This document shows positions 1 through 6,764 of a stretch of 14,705 nucleotides of DNA, piece after piece. The notes under the pieces were generated by a model. That model made no database searches. It was given only the letters and a program-made list of their open reading frames with translations, and was not told the DNA's origin. Source of the stretch: CBDUBH01 sp965365345 (GTDB lineage Bacteria; Bacteroidota; Ignavibacteria; Ignavibacteriales; SURF-24); NCBI GenBank assembly GCA_965365345.1, contig CBDUBH010000090.1, positions 1-14,705 of the forward strand, written 5' to 3'. A program made the translations under genes and the position numbers. The stretch's first letter is position 1, and each line of letters opens with the position of its first letter.

Positions 1-647
1 ATTACAAACATTGCGGGATTTTTTTTCAATTCATTTTCAAGCAAATTCAAATCCATTCTGAAATTTTTATCAACTTGAATTTCTTTAAATTCATCAATGC
101 GCAGAATGCTGCAAATTCTTTTCCATGAGTAATGCGAAACTTCTGAAAAGTAAATAGATCCTTTTTTGTAAAAATCGCGCGCAGCCCAAAGCGCTTCCAA
201 ATTTGCAAGCGAACCGCCGCTTGAAATATGTCCCCAACCCGAATTGAATCCAATGAATTTCAGCATTAACTCCGTAACTTCCATTTCCATTTCGGTTGTA
301 ACAGGACCGCCTTCATACGCGTGATTATTGGGATTTGAAAGCATGAAAGTCAAATAACCTAATATTGTCGGTATCGCCGGGTCCTTTGCCATTTGCGCAG
401 CGTAACGTGGATGAAAAAACGGAAGATGTTCTTCACTTCGTTTCAAAAACTTTTCTAATTCATTTTTTAATTTTTCATTTTGAATTTTATTTTTTTGAAA
501 TTCATTTCCGTAAAGTGAAATATCATTTTTGTAAAATGAATTGCGCCAATCTTTTTGATGATCCAAAACAATTTCAATTAATTCTTTTAGAAGATCAATA
601 TTTTCTGCTTTTGGTCCGATAAAATTTGAAAAAATATTTTCGCTCAT
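1..647 (-). CDS. PLP-dependent (group II) amino-acid decarboxylase, N-terminal part, cut by window edge
   Basis: The minus strand is open from an ATG at 647 to the window edge, giving 215 residues of the N-terminal half. Seen: HPRYAAQMAKDP (79-90), a glycine/proline-rich NPNN...GGPVTTEMEMEV stretch (105-124), GWGHISSGGSLANLEALWAARD (137-158, read in two parts as GWGHISSGG and SLANLEALWAARD) and SEVSHYSW (168-175). These match the group II decarboxylase family (aromatic amino acid, tyrosine, glutamate and aspartate decarboxylases): SSGGSLAN holds the PLP phosphate, and the His of SEVSHYSW (172) should stack on the PLP ring. The catalytic lysine lies in the missing C-terminal half, so activity cannot be judged. 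The start is supported by TGGAG five bases upstream of the ATG. The NPNN and WGH-SGG-AN-EALWAAR motifs resemble tyrosine-decarboxylase-like members, but the substrate is not determined. The product would be cytosolic: no signal peptide is seen. Confidence 0.9.
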   Translation of the reverse strand, partial: MSENIFSNFIGPKAENIDLLKELIEIVLDHQKDWRNSFYKNDISLYGNEFQKNKIQNEKLKNELEKFLKRSEEHLPFFHPRYAAQMAKDPAIPTILGYLTFMLSNPNNHAYEGGPVTTEMEMEVTELMLKFIGFNSGWGHISSGGSLANLEALWAARDFYKKGSIYFSEVSHYSWKRICSILRIDEFKEIQVDKNFRMDLNLLENELKKNPAMFV

Positions 648-674
648 TTTTTCTCCAGAAAAAATTTTCATTTA

Positions 675-709
675 AAATGTCATTCCGGCTTGTCCGGAAT
701 CAGACATTT
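675..709. repeat. Class A hairpin repeat (TGTCATTCCGG...) in decarboxylase leader
   Basis: A nested inverted repeat. The outer arms AAATGTC (675-681) and GACATTT (703-709) enclose ATTCCGG (682-688) and CCGGAAT (694-700), with loop CTTGT. It lies between the presumed promoter area and the start of the minus-strand decarboxylase gene, so it would be transcribed as a hairpin in the 5' leader. The same TGTCATTCCGGCTTGTCC core recurs at 865 and, inverted, at 1037-1060. Confidence 0.75.
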
Positions 710-864
710 AACAACAGAAGTTTTTATAATATAATAAAATTGCAAAGAATAATTTACTGCGAAGACGCATAGAGGTTTAACAATGTGCAATTGATAATGT
801 AGAATGTACAATGAAATTTTTGAAAATTAATTTTTATTCTATTTTTTTTGTTACTTTTTTCTTC

Positions 865-917
865 TGTCATTCCGGCTTGTCCGCCTTGGTCGAAGCAATT
901 CGGACAGGTCCGGAATC
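865..917 (+). repeat. Class A repeat with longer, chimeric loop
   Basis: It starts with the same TGTCATTCCGGCTTGTCC as the copy at 678. The two arm pairs ATTCCGG/CCGGAAT and TTGTCCG/CGGACAG then enclose a longer centre that contains GGTCGAAGCAATT. That centre resembles the CGAAGCAAT part of the class B repeats at 966 and 8652, so this copy may be a hybrid of the two types. It is intergenic. Confidence 0.7.
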
Positions 918-965
918 TTTTTTGTCAATATTAAATCAAATTTTGAAATTAGTATTTTTTATTTT

Positions 966-998
966 TGTCATTGCGAGGAGAAACGACGAAGCAATCTC
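966..998 (+). repeat. Class B repeat (TGTCATTGCGAGG...CGAAGCAATCT)
   Basis: TGTCATTGCGAGGAG followed by AACGACGAAGCAATCTC. This form recurs with variations at 8652-8685 and 10751-10788 and in reverse orientation at 10810-10860. It shares the TGTCATT leading edge with the class A repeats. I recognise this type of phrase from intergenic regions of Bacteroidota and relatives; its function is unknown. Confidence 0.65.
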
Positions 999-1036
999 AT
1001 CATTTAAATTTCGTAATTAAAAATTAATAAAATAAG

Positions 1037-1060
1037 GATTCCGGACAAGACGGAATAACA
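1037..1060 (-). repeat. Class A repeat, inverted copy
   Basis: Read on the minus strand this is TGTTATTCCGTCTTGTCC followed by GGAATC, a diverged copy of the repeat at 678 in the opposite orientation. The stem is weakened by a changed base in the first arm (CCGTC for CCGGC). Confidence 0.6.
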
Positions 1061-1201
1061 TTAGATTTTTTAAAAACATTTTACAATTCAAACGGAATTT
1101 TTTACATCTTCTTCGGTAAGAATTATTTTTTCTGTTCATTTTAAATTTGAAAATTTAATTAAACTGCTTGGCATAATTTTCGAATGCATCAAATATTGCA
1201 T

Positions 1202-1234
1202 GGGTGAAATTTTACCCGATGTTTATTATCTTTG
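1202..1234 (+). promoter_or_regulatory. Bacteroidota-type -7 element with upstream palindrome
   Basis: TATCTTTG at 1227-1234 is an exact match to the TAnnTTTG -7 element used by the primary sigma factor of Bacteroidota. It sits 18 bases ahead of the ATG at 1253. Directly upstream, 1202-1217 (GGGTGAAATTTTACCC) is a palindrome that matches its own reverse complement at 14 of 16 positions and occupies the space where the -33 contact would be. This placement fits an operator. No good -33 TTG is seen at normal spacing. Confidence 0.45.
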
Positions 1235-1252
1235 CAAAAAACTTTTGGGATT

Positions 1253-1714
1253 ATGACGAAACTTTATAAAATAATTTTATTTTCATTTTTGATTTTTATT
1301 TGCGGAAATAATTTTGCGCAGGTGGATTCCGGTATTGTAAATATTGCTTCAAATGAAGTTTTAAATGAAAATTCAAATATGAATTTTGATGAAATTAATG
1401 AATCAAGTATTTTGGATTCTGTAATAGGTATCGCATCTTTTTACGGTAAAAGACATCACGGGAAAAAATGCGCGAATGGTGAAACTTTCGATATGAACGC
1501 TTTTACAGCGGCACATAAAAATTATCCTTTCGGAACAATTGTAAAAGTTACGAATCTGAAAAATTTAAAAAGTGTGATTTTGGAAATTAACGACAGACTT
1601 CCAAAATGGAATAAACGGGTGATTGATATTTCATTTAAAGCCGCGCAGGATCTGGAAATGATTAAAAAAGGAATTCAAAAAGTTAAAGTTGAAGTTTTGA
1701 AATGGGGAGAATGA
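1253..1714 (+). CDS. Secreted RlpA-like double-psi beta-barrel protein
   Basis: A 153-residue protein. Residues 1-22 form a Sec signal peptide (MTKLYKI, hydrophobic core, then NNFAQ), probably cut after FAQ. The Cys in FICG lacks a proper lipobox, so it is probably not a lipoprotein. The C-terminal 95 or so residues form an RlpA-like double-psi beta-barrel with the family's landmarks in order: GIASFYGKRHHGKKCANGE, FTAAHKNYPFGTIVKVTNL, EINDRLP and VIDIS. Family members bind or cleave peptidoglycan glycan strands lacking stem peptides. There is no SPOR domain, so this is a short form. ATG 1253 is preferred over an in-frame TTG at 1232, because the TTG falls inside the -7 promoter element and would spoil the signal peptide. 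The gene stands alone. Its stop codon overlaps a copy of a repeat arm found again at 6802-6820. Confidence 0.85.
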   Translation: MTKLYKIILFSFLIFICGNNFAQVDSGIVNIASNEVLNENSNMNFDEINESSILDSVIGIASFYGKRHHGKKCANGETFDMNAFTAAHKNYPFGTIVKVTNLKNLKSVILEINDRLPKWNKRVIDISFKAAQDLEMIKKGIQKVKVEVLKWGE

Positions 1715-1725
1715 CATCGCTTTTT
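1705..1725 (+). repeat. Repeat arm GGGAGAATGACATC overlapping a stop codon
   Basis: GGGAGAATGACATCGCTTTT at 1705-1724 matches 6802-6820 with a single difference (G for A). Here it spans the last codons and the TGA stop (1712-1714) of the RlpA-like gene. At 6802 it forms one arm of a terminator hairpin, but no partner arm is seen here. Confidence 0.5.
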
Positions 1726-1775
1726 TGTTATAAAAACTGTATGGAAATAATTTAGAATATTTCGTTTTATAATTT

Positions 1776-1807
1776 TGTAAAGACGAGAAATATCTCGTCT
1801 CTACGAA
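1776..1807. repeat. Class C hairpin repeat (GTAAAGACGAG...CTCGTCTCTACG)
   Basis: A perfect 8-bp stem, AGACGAGA (1781-1788) with TCTCGTCT (1793-1800), loop AATA, and near-symmetric flanks TTGTAA and CTACG. A degenerate copy lies at 6708-6738, also just downstream of a plus-strand gene. Neither copy is followed by a T-run, so a terminator role is doubtful. It is a dispersed intergenic palindrome. Confidence 0.6.
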
Positions 1808-1890
1808 AAGGATAAATTATTTAATTTTTGCATTAAATCTAAAAACAAAATTCAAATTCACTTAAAAACTTAACGCATCAAATTTAAAAT

Positions 1891-1917
1891 AAAAAAGCTG
1901 CGAAAAGTTTTCGCAGC
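1891..1917 (-). terminator. Rho-independent terminator of pruA
   Basis: Perfect 10-bp arms GCTGCGAAAA (1897-1906) and TTTTCGCAGC (1908-1917). Read on the minus strand the hairpin is followed by TTTTTTATTTT. It begins 54 bases after the pruA stop codon. Confidence 0.85.
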
Positions 1918-1970
1918 CTTAATTTTATTGATCGAAATTTCAATTCATAATTTTCAAATCAAACTGAAAT

Positions 1971-3608
1971 TTATTTTTCATTCATGAACGGATATCTGTA
2001 ATCCGTTGGCGGAATGAAATTTTCTTTTATTGTTCTTGGGGAAACCCAGCGGATTAAGTTTAAGAAACTTCCTGCTTTATCGTTAGTTCCGCTTGCACGC
2101 GCGCCGCCGAAAGGCTGCTGTCCAACTACTGCGCCTGTCGGTTTATCATTAATGTAGAAATTACCTGCTGCGTTTACAAGTGCTTTTTCCGCAATGTTAA
2201 CTGCTTGTCTATCGCGTGCAAAAACTGCGCCTGTCAAAGCATAATTTGAAGTGGTATCGCACAATTCCAAAGTTTCTTCGAATTTATCATCATCGTAGAC
2301 ATACAAAGTTAAAACCGGTCCGAAAATTTCTTCTTCCATTGATTTGAATTTCGGATTTGTAGTTTCAATAATTGTCGGCTGAATAAAATATCCAACTTTA
2401 TCATCAAATTCGCCGCCGAAAATTATTTCAGCATCATCAGCTTTTTGTGCATGAGTTATATATGAAGTAATTGATTCGAAAGCGCCTTTATCAATAACTG
2501 CGCCCATAAAATTGGTGAAATCTGTTATATCACCCATTTTAATTGTTTTCATTTCACTTATAACGAATTCTTTTAATTCAGGCCACAATGATTTCGGAAT
2601 GTAAGCTCTTGAAGCGGCTGAACATTTTTGTCCCTGATATTCAAAAGCGCCGCGGATAAGTGCTGTTCCTAATTCTTTTATATCTGCTGAATTATGAGCA
2701 AAAACGAAATCTTTACCGCCGGTTTCGCCAACCAATCTAGGATATGATTTATATTTCGGTAAATTTTCGCTTGCAACTTTCCACATATTTTGGAAAACAG
2801 GAGTACTTCCGGTAAAATGAATTCCAGCCAAATATGGTGAATTCATAACTGGATTTCCGACTTTTGAACCTGAACCGGGAACAAAATTTATAACTCCTTT
2901 CGGCAATCCGGCAGCTTCAAATAATTTCATTAACCAGTAACCTGAATAAACCGCGCTTGAAGCAGGTTTCATTAAAACAACATTTCCCATCATTGCAGGA
3001 GCAGTCGGTAAATTACCCGCGATCGAAGTGAAATTAAAAGGAGCAACAGCAAAAACAAATCCTTCCAAAGGACGGTATTCCAATCTGTTCCAAGTTCCGT
3101 TTGGAGAGTACATCGGCTGTTCTTCAAAAATCTGCATTGCGTAGTAAGGATTAAATCTCAAGAAATCCACTAATTCGCAAGCCGAATCAATTTCCGCTTG
3201 AAAAACCGTTTTGCTTTGTCCTAACATTGTTGCGGCATTCAAAGTATTGCGCCAGTAAGGTGTTGTAAGCAATTCAGCAGCTTTTAAGAAAATTGCTAAA
3301 CGATCATAATAATCCATTTTTGACCAGGTTTTATGGGCTTCCATAGCCGCATCAATTGCCATGTTAACTTCTTTTTCTTCGGCTTGATGATAAGTAGCCA
3401 AAACATGTTTATGATCATGAGGAATTACGGATTTAGCTGTTTTTCCTGTTCTTACTTCTTCACCGCCAATAATTAATGGAATATCAATTGTTTGGCTCTT
3501 CATTTCTTCCAATCTTTTTTTCAATGAAGCTTTTTCCGGTGAGCCGGGTGCATAACTTCTAATGGGATCATTCTGCGGTAACGGGATCGCAAATCTTCCA
3601 TTTGGCAT
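1971..3608 (-). CDS. pruA: L-glutamate gamma-semialdehyde (1-pyrroline-5-carboxylate) dehydrogenase
   Basis: 545 residues, the full length of the stand-alone P5C dehydrogenase found in Bacteroidota and mitochondria. It oxidises L-glutamate 5-semialdehyde to glutamate with NAD+, the second step of proline breakdown, in the cytosol. Seen: AVAPFNF (187-193), the NAD-site glycines GSGSKVG (245-251), FTGST (265-269), general base Glu295 in VGETGGKD, nucleophile Cys329 in GQKCSAASRAY, EEIFGPVL (426-433) and the C-terminal QQPFGGARASGTNDKAG (497-513) typical of P5CDH. All catalytic residues are present. AAAGGAG lies eight bases ahead of the ATG. The gene has its own terminator and no proline dehydrogenase (putA/prodh) neighbour, so the first step must be encoded elsewhere. 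A clear promoter was not found; TATATTTA in the upstream region is only a partial -7 match. Confidence 0.96.
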   Translation of the reverse strand: MPNGRFAIPLPQNDPIRSYAPGSPEKASLKKRLEEMKSQTIDIPLIIGGEEVRTGKTAKSVIPHDHKHVLATYHQAEEKEVNMAIDAAMEAHKTWSKMDYYDRLAIFLKAAELLTTPYWRNTLNAATMLGQSKTVFQAEIDSACELVDFLRFNPYYAMQIFEEQPMYSPNGTWNRLEYRPLEGFVFAVAPFNFTSIAGNLPTAPAMMGNVVLMKPASSAVYSGYWLMKLFEAAGLPKGVINFVPGSGSKVGNPVMNSPYLAGIHFTGSTPVFQNMWKVASENLPKYKSYPRLVGETGGKDFVFAHNSADIKELGTALIRGAFEYQGQKCSAASRAYIPKSLWPELKEFVISEMKTIKMGDITDFTNFMGAVIDKGAFESITSYITHAQKADDAEIIFGGEFDDKVGYFIQPTIIETTNPKFKSMEEEIFGPVLTLYVYDDDKFEETLELCDTTSNYALTGAVFARDRQAVNIAEKALVNAAGNFYINDKPTGAVVGQQPFGGARASGTNDKAGSFLNLIRWVSPRTIKENFIPPTDYRYPFMNEK

Positions 3609-4085
3609 AATGTTAACTCCTTTGTTTATATTTTTTGCTAGATAAAATCTGTTTGATAAGATCTTTTATTTAATATTTTGTGTAAATATAAATAAATAAG
3701 ATATGAAAGTTAATACATTTAATCTTCATTTCGGATTGCAAACTTCGAACGGATTTTTGGAAAAAAAATTTTATTAAGCTGAATGCTTAAATAATTTTAA
3801 ATATTTCTGTTAACTTTAAGTTTTACATTTAAAATTAAATTTACTTGCGAAAATTTATTAGAATTTTTTTTTGAGAAATTTATCATTTTATTTATAAGAT
3901 TGCATTTATTTTGATAATTTTATTGAAAGTATTTCGACAATTCATACTTTTAAGAATAGTTTTATTTCTTAAATCCTTTTTATCAAAAAAGATTTTTTAT
4001 ACATTTTCATCAGGTAAAATTTTTCTTTTATAAAATAATATTCAAAATCTCAAATCAAAATTCAGTTTTATATTGATTATATATT
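3609..4085. other. 477-bp AT-rich region without a recognisable gene
   Basis: The region between two minus-strand genes. It should hold the pruA promoter and leader at its left end and the 3' untranslated end of the sorting-domain protein gene at its right. It contains no copies of the dispersed repeats, no strong hairpin and no exact TAnnTTTG on the minus strand. A 24-codon open frame at 3703-3777 on the plus strand has no protein-like features. Confidence 0.6.
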
Positions 4086-5021
4086 TCATTTAAGCAAAAT
4101 TGCTTTTTTTGATTCAAAAAACTTTTCGCCAGAAATTGTAATAAAATAAATTCCGCTTGAAAGATTTGTCCCGGTAATTTTGAAATTGTATTTTTCGCCT
4201 GCTTTTAAATTTCCCGAATAAATTTGTTTGATCTTTTCTCCGGTTAAATTCATAAGATCAATTTTTATATTTTGACTTTCTGTAAGTAAAATATTGAAAG
4301 AAGATTCGGGATTAAAAGGATTTGGATAAATTTCGCTTATTTCATAATCTTTAATTATCGCATCTTCAACGGAAGTAACAATTTCAACCGAATCAATAAA
4401 TGTTAATCTGTTATAATTAACTCCCTGAAAAATTGTATCATTTTTAAGCGAAGTGTAAACACTGTCAAAATTCACATCTAACAGTTGCCAAATTTCGGAA
4501 GTTGCATTTGGATATTCTACAATATTCAAAACTTCCGCATTTAAATTTTCTCTTATTGAATCAACGGAAATTCTATTGTAATTATTAAAATAAACATCAA
4601 GCTGACCGCCGTTAAATTCTGGCGCTTCAATTAAAATGGAATCTTTTAAATTTTCAAATTGCGCTATTATTTTATGTGTTCCGTCAAAATTCGGTAATCC
4701 GTATTTCACGGGATCCAAAATCCATTTATAAATTCTTTTGCTGTGCGGTTGAATTTCAATTATAATTAAATCTGCCGTGCAAATTCGCCAATTCCTTAAA
4801 TTAAATTCATCATCAAAAATGAAATCAATTTGGCAGCCGATAGTTCCGCCGGTTTCAAATGTAATTATTGTATCGGTTGGATTTTCAACTGTTGCGCTGA
4901 TTTCAATTTTTTCGCCGTAAGCGTAAGAATTTTTATCCGTTTGAACTTTTAGAATTAATTGTGAAAAAACAGTAAACGGAAAAACAAATAATAAAACGAA
5001 AGTTAAAAGAATGGTTTTCAT
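4086..5021 (-). CDS. Secreted protein with BsuPI-like domain and type IX secretion sorting domain
   Basis: 311 residues. MKTILLTFVLLFVFPFTVFS is a clear Sec signal peptide ending in FSQ. Residues 22-130 (from LILKVQTDKNSYAYGEKIEI to about IIAQFENL) look like a BsuPI/immunoglobulin-like beta-sandwich: the K-N-Y-GE-I start, N-P-T-D, a P-S-turn near 92-95 and a closing D-G-T-H-K. Residues 134-215 are unassigned. Residues 230-311 form a type A sorting domain with YPNPFNP (232-238), SGIYFI (289-294) and a terminal KKAILLK. Such domains direct proteins through the type IX system to the cell surface in Bacteroidota relatives. The frame runs upstream to 5078, but the first 19 residues there would precede the signal peptide, so ATG 5021 is chosen. 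Shine-Dalgarno pairing is poor. The ligand or role of the front domain is unknown; the BsuPI assignment is moderate. Confidence 0.82.
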   Translation of the reverse strand: MKTILLTFVLLFVFPFTVFSQLILKVQTDKNSYAYGEKIEISATVENPTDTIITFETGGTIGCQIDFIFDDEFNLRNWRICTADLIIIEIQPHSKRIYKWILDPVKYGLPNFDGTHKIIAQFENLKDSILIEAPEFNGGQLDVYFNNYNRISVDSIRENLNAEVLNIVEYPNATSEIWQLLDVNFDSVYTSLKNDTIFQGVNYNRLTFIDSVEIVTSVEDAIIKDYEISEIYPNPFNPESSFNILLTESQNIKIDLMNLTGEKIKQIYSGNLKAGEKYNFKITGTNLSSGIYFITISGEKFFESKKAILLK

Positions 5022-5196
5022 TTTTTTGCCCGGAGCATTATTGAAATAAAAATAACTTATTTTTTTAAAAAAGCACAAATTTTGTTTTAAAATTTTTTAC
5101 GGTTAAAATCTCAGATTTTTTAATTCTACTTTCTTTTTATTTTTAATTTCATATCTTGAACTTACAAAATAACTCACCATTTTTTCGAGCATCTTT

Positions 5197-6678
5197 ATGA
5201 ATATTTTACTTCTCTATCCCGAATACCCAAACACTTTTTGGAGTTTCAAATATGCGCTTAAATTTGTAATGAAAAAAGCGCCTTTTCCGCCGCTCGGACT
5301 TTTGACCGTTGCATCAATGCTTCCAAAAGATTGGCAAGTAAAATTAATTGATATGAATGTTGAAAAATTAAAAGACAAAGATCTGCTTTGGGCTGATTTC
5401 GTTTTTATAAGCGCAATGTCAGTTCAAAAAAAATCTGCCGATGAAGTGATTAAAAAATGTAAAGAATTTAAGATCAAAATTGTTGCGGGCGGACCTTTAT
5501 TTACAAGCTCTCCCGAATTATTTCCGGATGTTGATCATTTTATTTTGAATGAAGCCGAAATTACTTTGCCGCAATTTTTAAAAGATTTGGATGAACAAAA
5601 TTTGCAAAGATTTTACACGACAAATAATTGGGCAGATATTTCGCAAACTCCGCTTCCGCGCTGGGATTTAGTTAAACTTCAAAAATATTCATCAATGAAT
5701 ATTCAATATTCACGCGGCTGCCCGTATGATTGCGATTTTTGCAACATCACTGTTTTATACGGAAGAAAACCGCGCACAAAAACAAAAGATCAGGTTATAA
5801 GTGAACTTCAAAATTTGTTTGATTCCGGCTGGCGCGGACCTGTATTTTTTGTGGATGATAATTTCATTGGCAACAAACGAAAATTAAAAGATGAAATTCT
5901 TCCCGCAATAAAAAATTGGATGAATGAAAAACAATTTCCGTTTTGGTTCAATACGGAAGCTTCTATAAATCTTGCCGATGACGATAAATTAATTCAGCAA
6001 ATGGTTGATGCGGGATTTAATCAGGCATTTATCGGGATCGAATCTCCCGCTGATGAAAGCTTGGAAGAGTGCAACAAAACACAAAACAGAAACCGCAATT
6101 TAATTGAAAGTATAAATAAAATTCAAAATGCGGGAATTGATGTTCAAGGCGGATTTATAGTCGGTTTTGATAATGATCCTAAAACAATTTTTGATGATCT
6201 TGCCGATTTTATTCAGCAAAGCGGAATTGTAACGGCAATGGTTGGCTTGTTAAATGCGCCGATTGGAACAAAACTTCATAAAAAATTACAAAATGAAAAT
6301 CGTTTACTTAAAGATTTTACCGGCGATAATACTGATTTTTCTATCAATTTTATTCCGAAATTGGAACATGAAAAATTATTAAGCGGTTACAAAAAAACCT
6401 TGAAAAGGATTTATTCACCGGAAGAATTTTACACTCGCGTAATTCAATTTTTAAAAGTTTTTAATCAAAATAAAAAAAGTCCGTCAAAAATTCAGATAAG
6501 AAATTTAATTGCGCTTGTAAAATCAATTTTCATTTTAGGAATTTTCGATAAAGGAAAATTTTATTTCTGGAAATTATTCTTTTGGAGTTTGATCAATAAA
6601 CCAAGCACATTTTCGCAGGCAATTTTGTATTCGATCTACGGATTTCATTTCAGAAAAGTTTACGCGAATGAGAAGTGA
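5197..6678 (+). CDS. B12-binding domain radical SAM enzyme (HpnP/BchQ/BchR-like, DUF4070 type)
   Basis: 493 residues. Residues 1-140 form a Rossmann-type cobalamin-binding domain (MNILLLYPEYPNTFWSF, FPPLGLLTVASMLP, VAGGPLFT, VDHFILNEAE). The radical SAM core follows, with the 4Fe-4S motif RGCPYDCDFC (Cys175, 179, 182), GPVFFVDDNFIGNK (214-227), IGIESP (279-284) and GGFIVGFD (318-325). The C-terminal part, about 390-493, corresponds to DUF4070. Known relatives with this N-terminus methylate unactivated carbons: HpnP (hopanoid C-2) and BchQ/BchR (bacteriochlorophyll side chains). The lower-axial His motif DxHxxG of other B12 proteins is replaced by IDMNV (51-55), as in those relatives. No lipid or pigment gene is adjacent, so the substrate is open. 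The start follows a weak GAG site; TATCTTGA at 5152 is a possible imperfect -7 element. Confidence 0.87.
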   Translation: MNILLLYPEYPNTFWSFKYALKFVMKKAPFPPLGLLTVASMLPKDWQVKLIDMNVEKLKDKDLLWADFVFISAMSVQKKSADEVIKKCKEFKIKIVAGGPLFTSSPELFPDVDHFILNEAEITLPQFLKDLDEQNLQRFYTTNNWADISQTPLPRWDLVKLQKYSSMNIQYSRGCPYDCDFCNITVLYGRKPRTKTKDQVISELQNLFDSGWRGPVFFVDDNFIGNKRKLKDEILPAIKNWMNEKQFPFWFNTEASINLADDDKLIQQMVDAGFNQAFIGIESPADESLEECNKTQNRNRNLIESINKIQNAGIDVQGGFIVGFDNDPKTIFDDLADFIQQSGIVTAMVGLLNAPIGTKLHKKLQNENRLLKDFTGDNTDFSINFIPKLEHEKLLSGYKKTLKRIYSPEEFYTRVIQFLKVFNQNKKSPSKIQIRNLIALVKSIFILGIFDKGKFYFWKLFFWSLINKPSTFSQAILYSIYGFHFRKVYANEK

Positions 6679-6707
6679 GAATTTAGAATTTTTTCAGATA
6701 TTGAAAT

Positions 6708-6738
6708 TGTAAAGACGAAATACATCTCGTTTCTACGA
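6708..6738. repeat. Class C hairpin repeat, degenerate copy
   Basis: TGTAAAGACGAAATACATC followed by TCGTTTCTACGA. The arms GTAAAGACGA and TCGTTTCTAC pair imperfectly. It resembles the copy at 1776-1807 in sequence, orientation and position after a plus-strand gene. Confidence 0.55.
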
Positions 6739-6764
6739 AAAAAATATTTTAATAGTTTAAAATT

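Larger units (their letters stand above)
648..1252. other. 605-bp gene-free region rich in dispersed repeats
   Basis: This gap between two divergent genes holds no credible gene. It carries four copies of TGTCATT-type intergenic repeats, annotated separately, in both orientations, and a promoter-like site just ahead of the plus-strand gene. The only open frame of note (811-1020) is built largely from the repeats and does not look like a protein. The rest is AT-rich sequence with no other structure that I can support. Confidence 0.7.

Noticed and set aside
365..622. Open frame on the plus strand opposite the decarboxylase
   Set aside because: Antisense shadow of a minus-strand gene with clear family motifs; its own translation is Phe-rich with no domain.
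811..1020. 69-codon open frame on the plus strand
   Set aside because: Built mostly from class A and class B repeats and AT-rich filler; no ribosome site, no protein-like composition.
648..1062. Possible CRISPR array
   Set aside because: The repeats are few, unequal in length, in both orientations and without regular spacers or cas genes.
1232..1252. TTG start for the RlpA-like gene
   Set aside because: The TTG is part of the promoter -7 element and the extra residues would precede the signal peptide.
1776..1807. Terminator for the RlpA-like gene
   Set aside because: The stem is good but no T-run follows; the same palindrome occurs elsewhere as a dispersed repeat.
3703..3777. 24-codon open frame in the gap after pruA
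   Set aside because: No Shine-Dalgarno, no recognisable sequence; chance is likely in AT-rich DNA.
5022..5078. Upstream start extending the sorting-domain protein by 19 residues
   Set aside because: It would place Cys, Phe and Tyr-rich residues ahead of a textbook signal peptide; ATG 5021 is the natural start.
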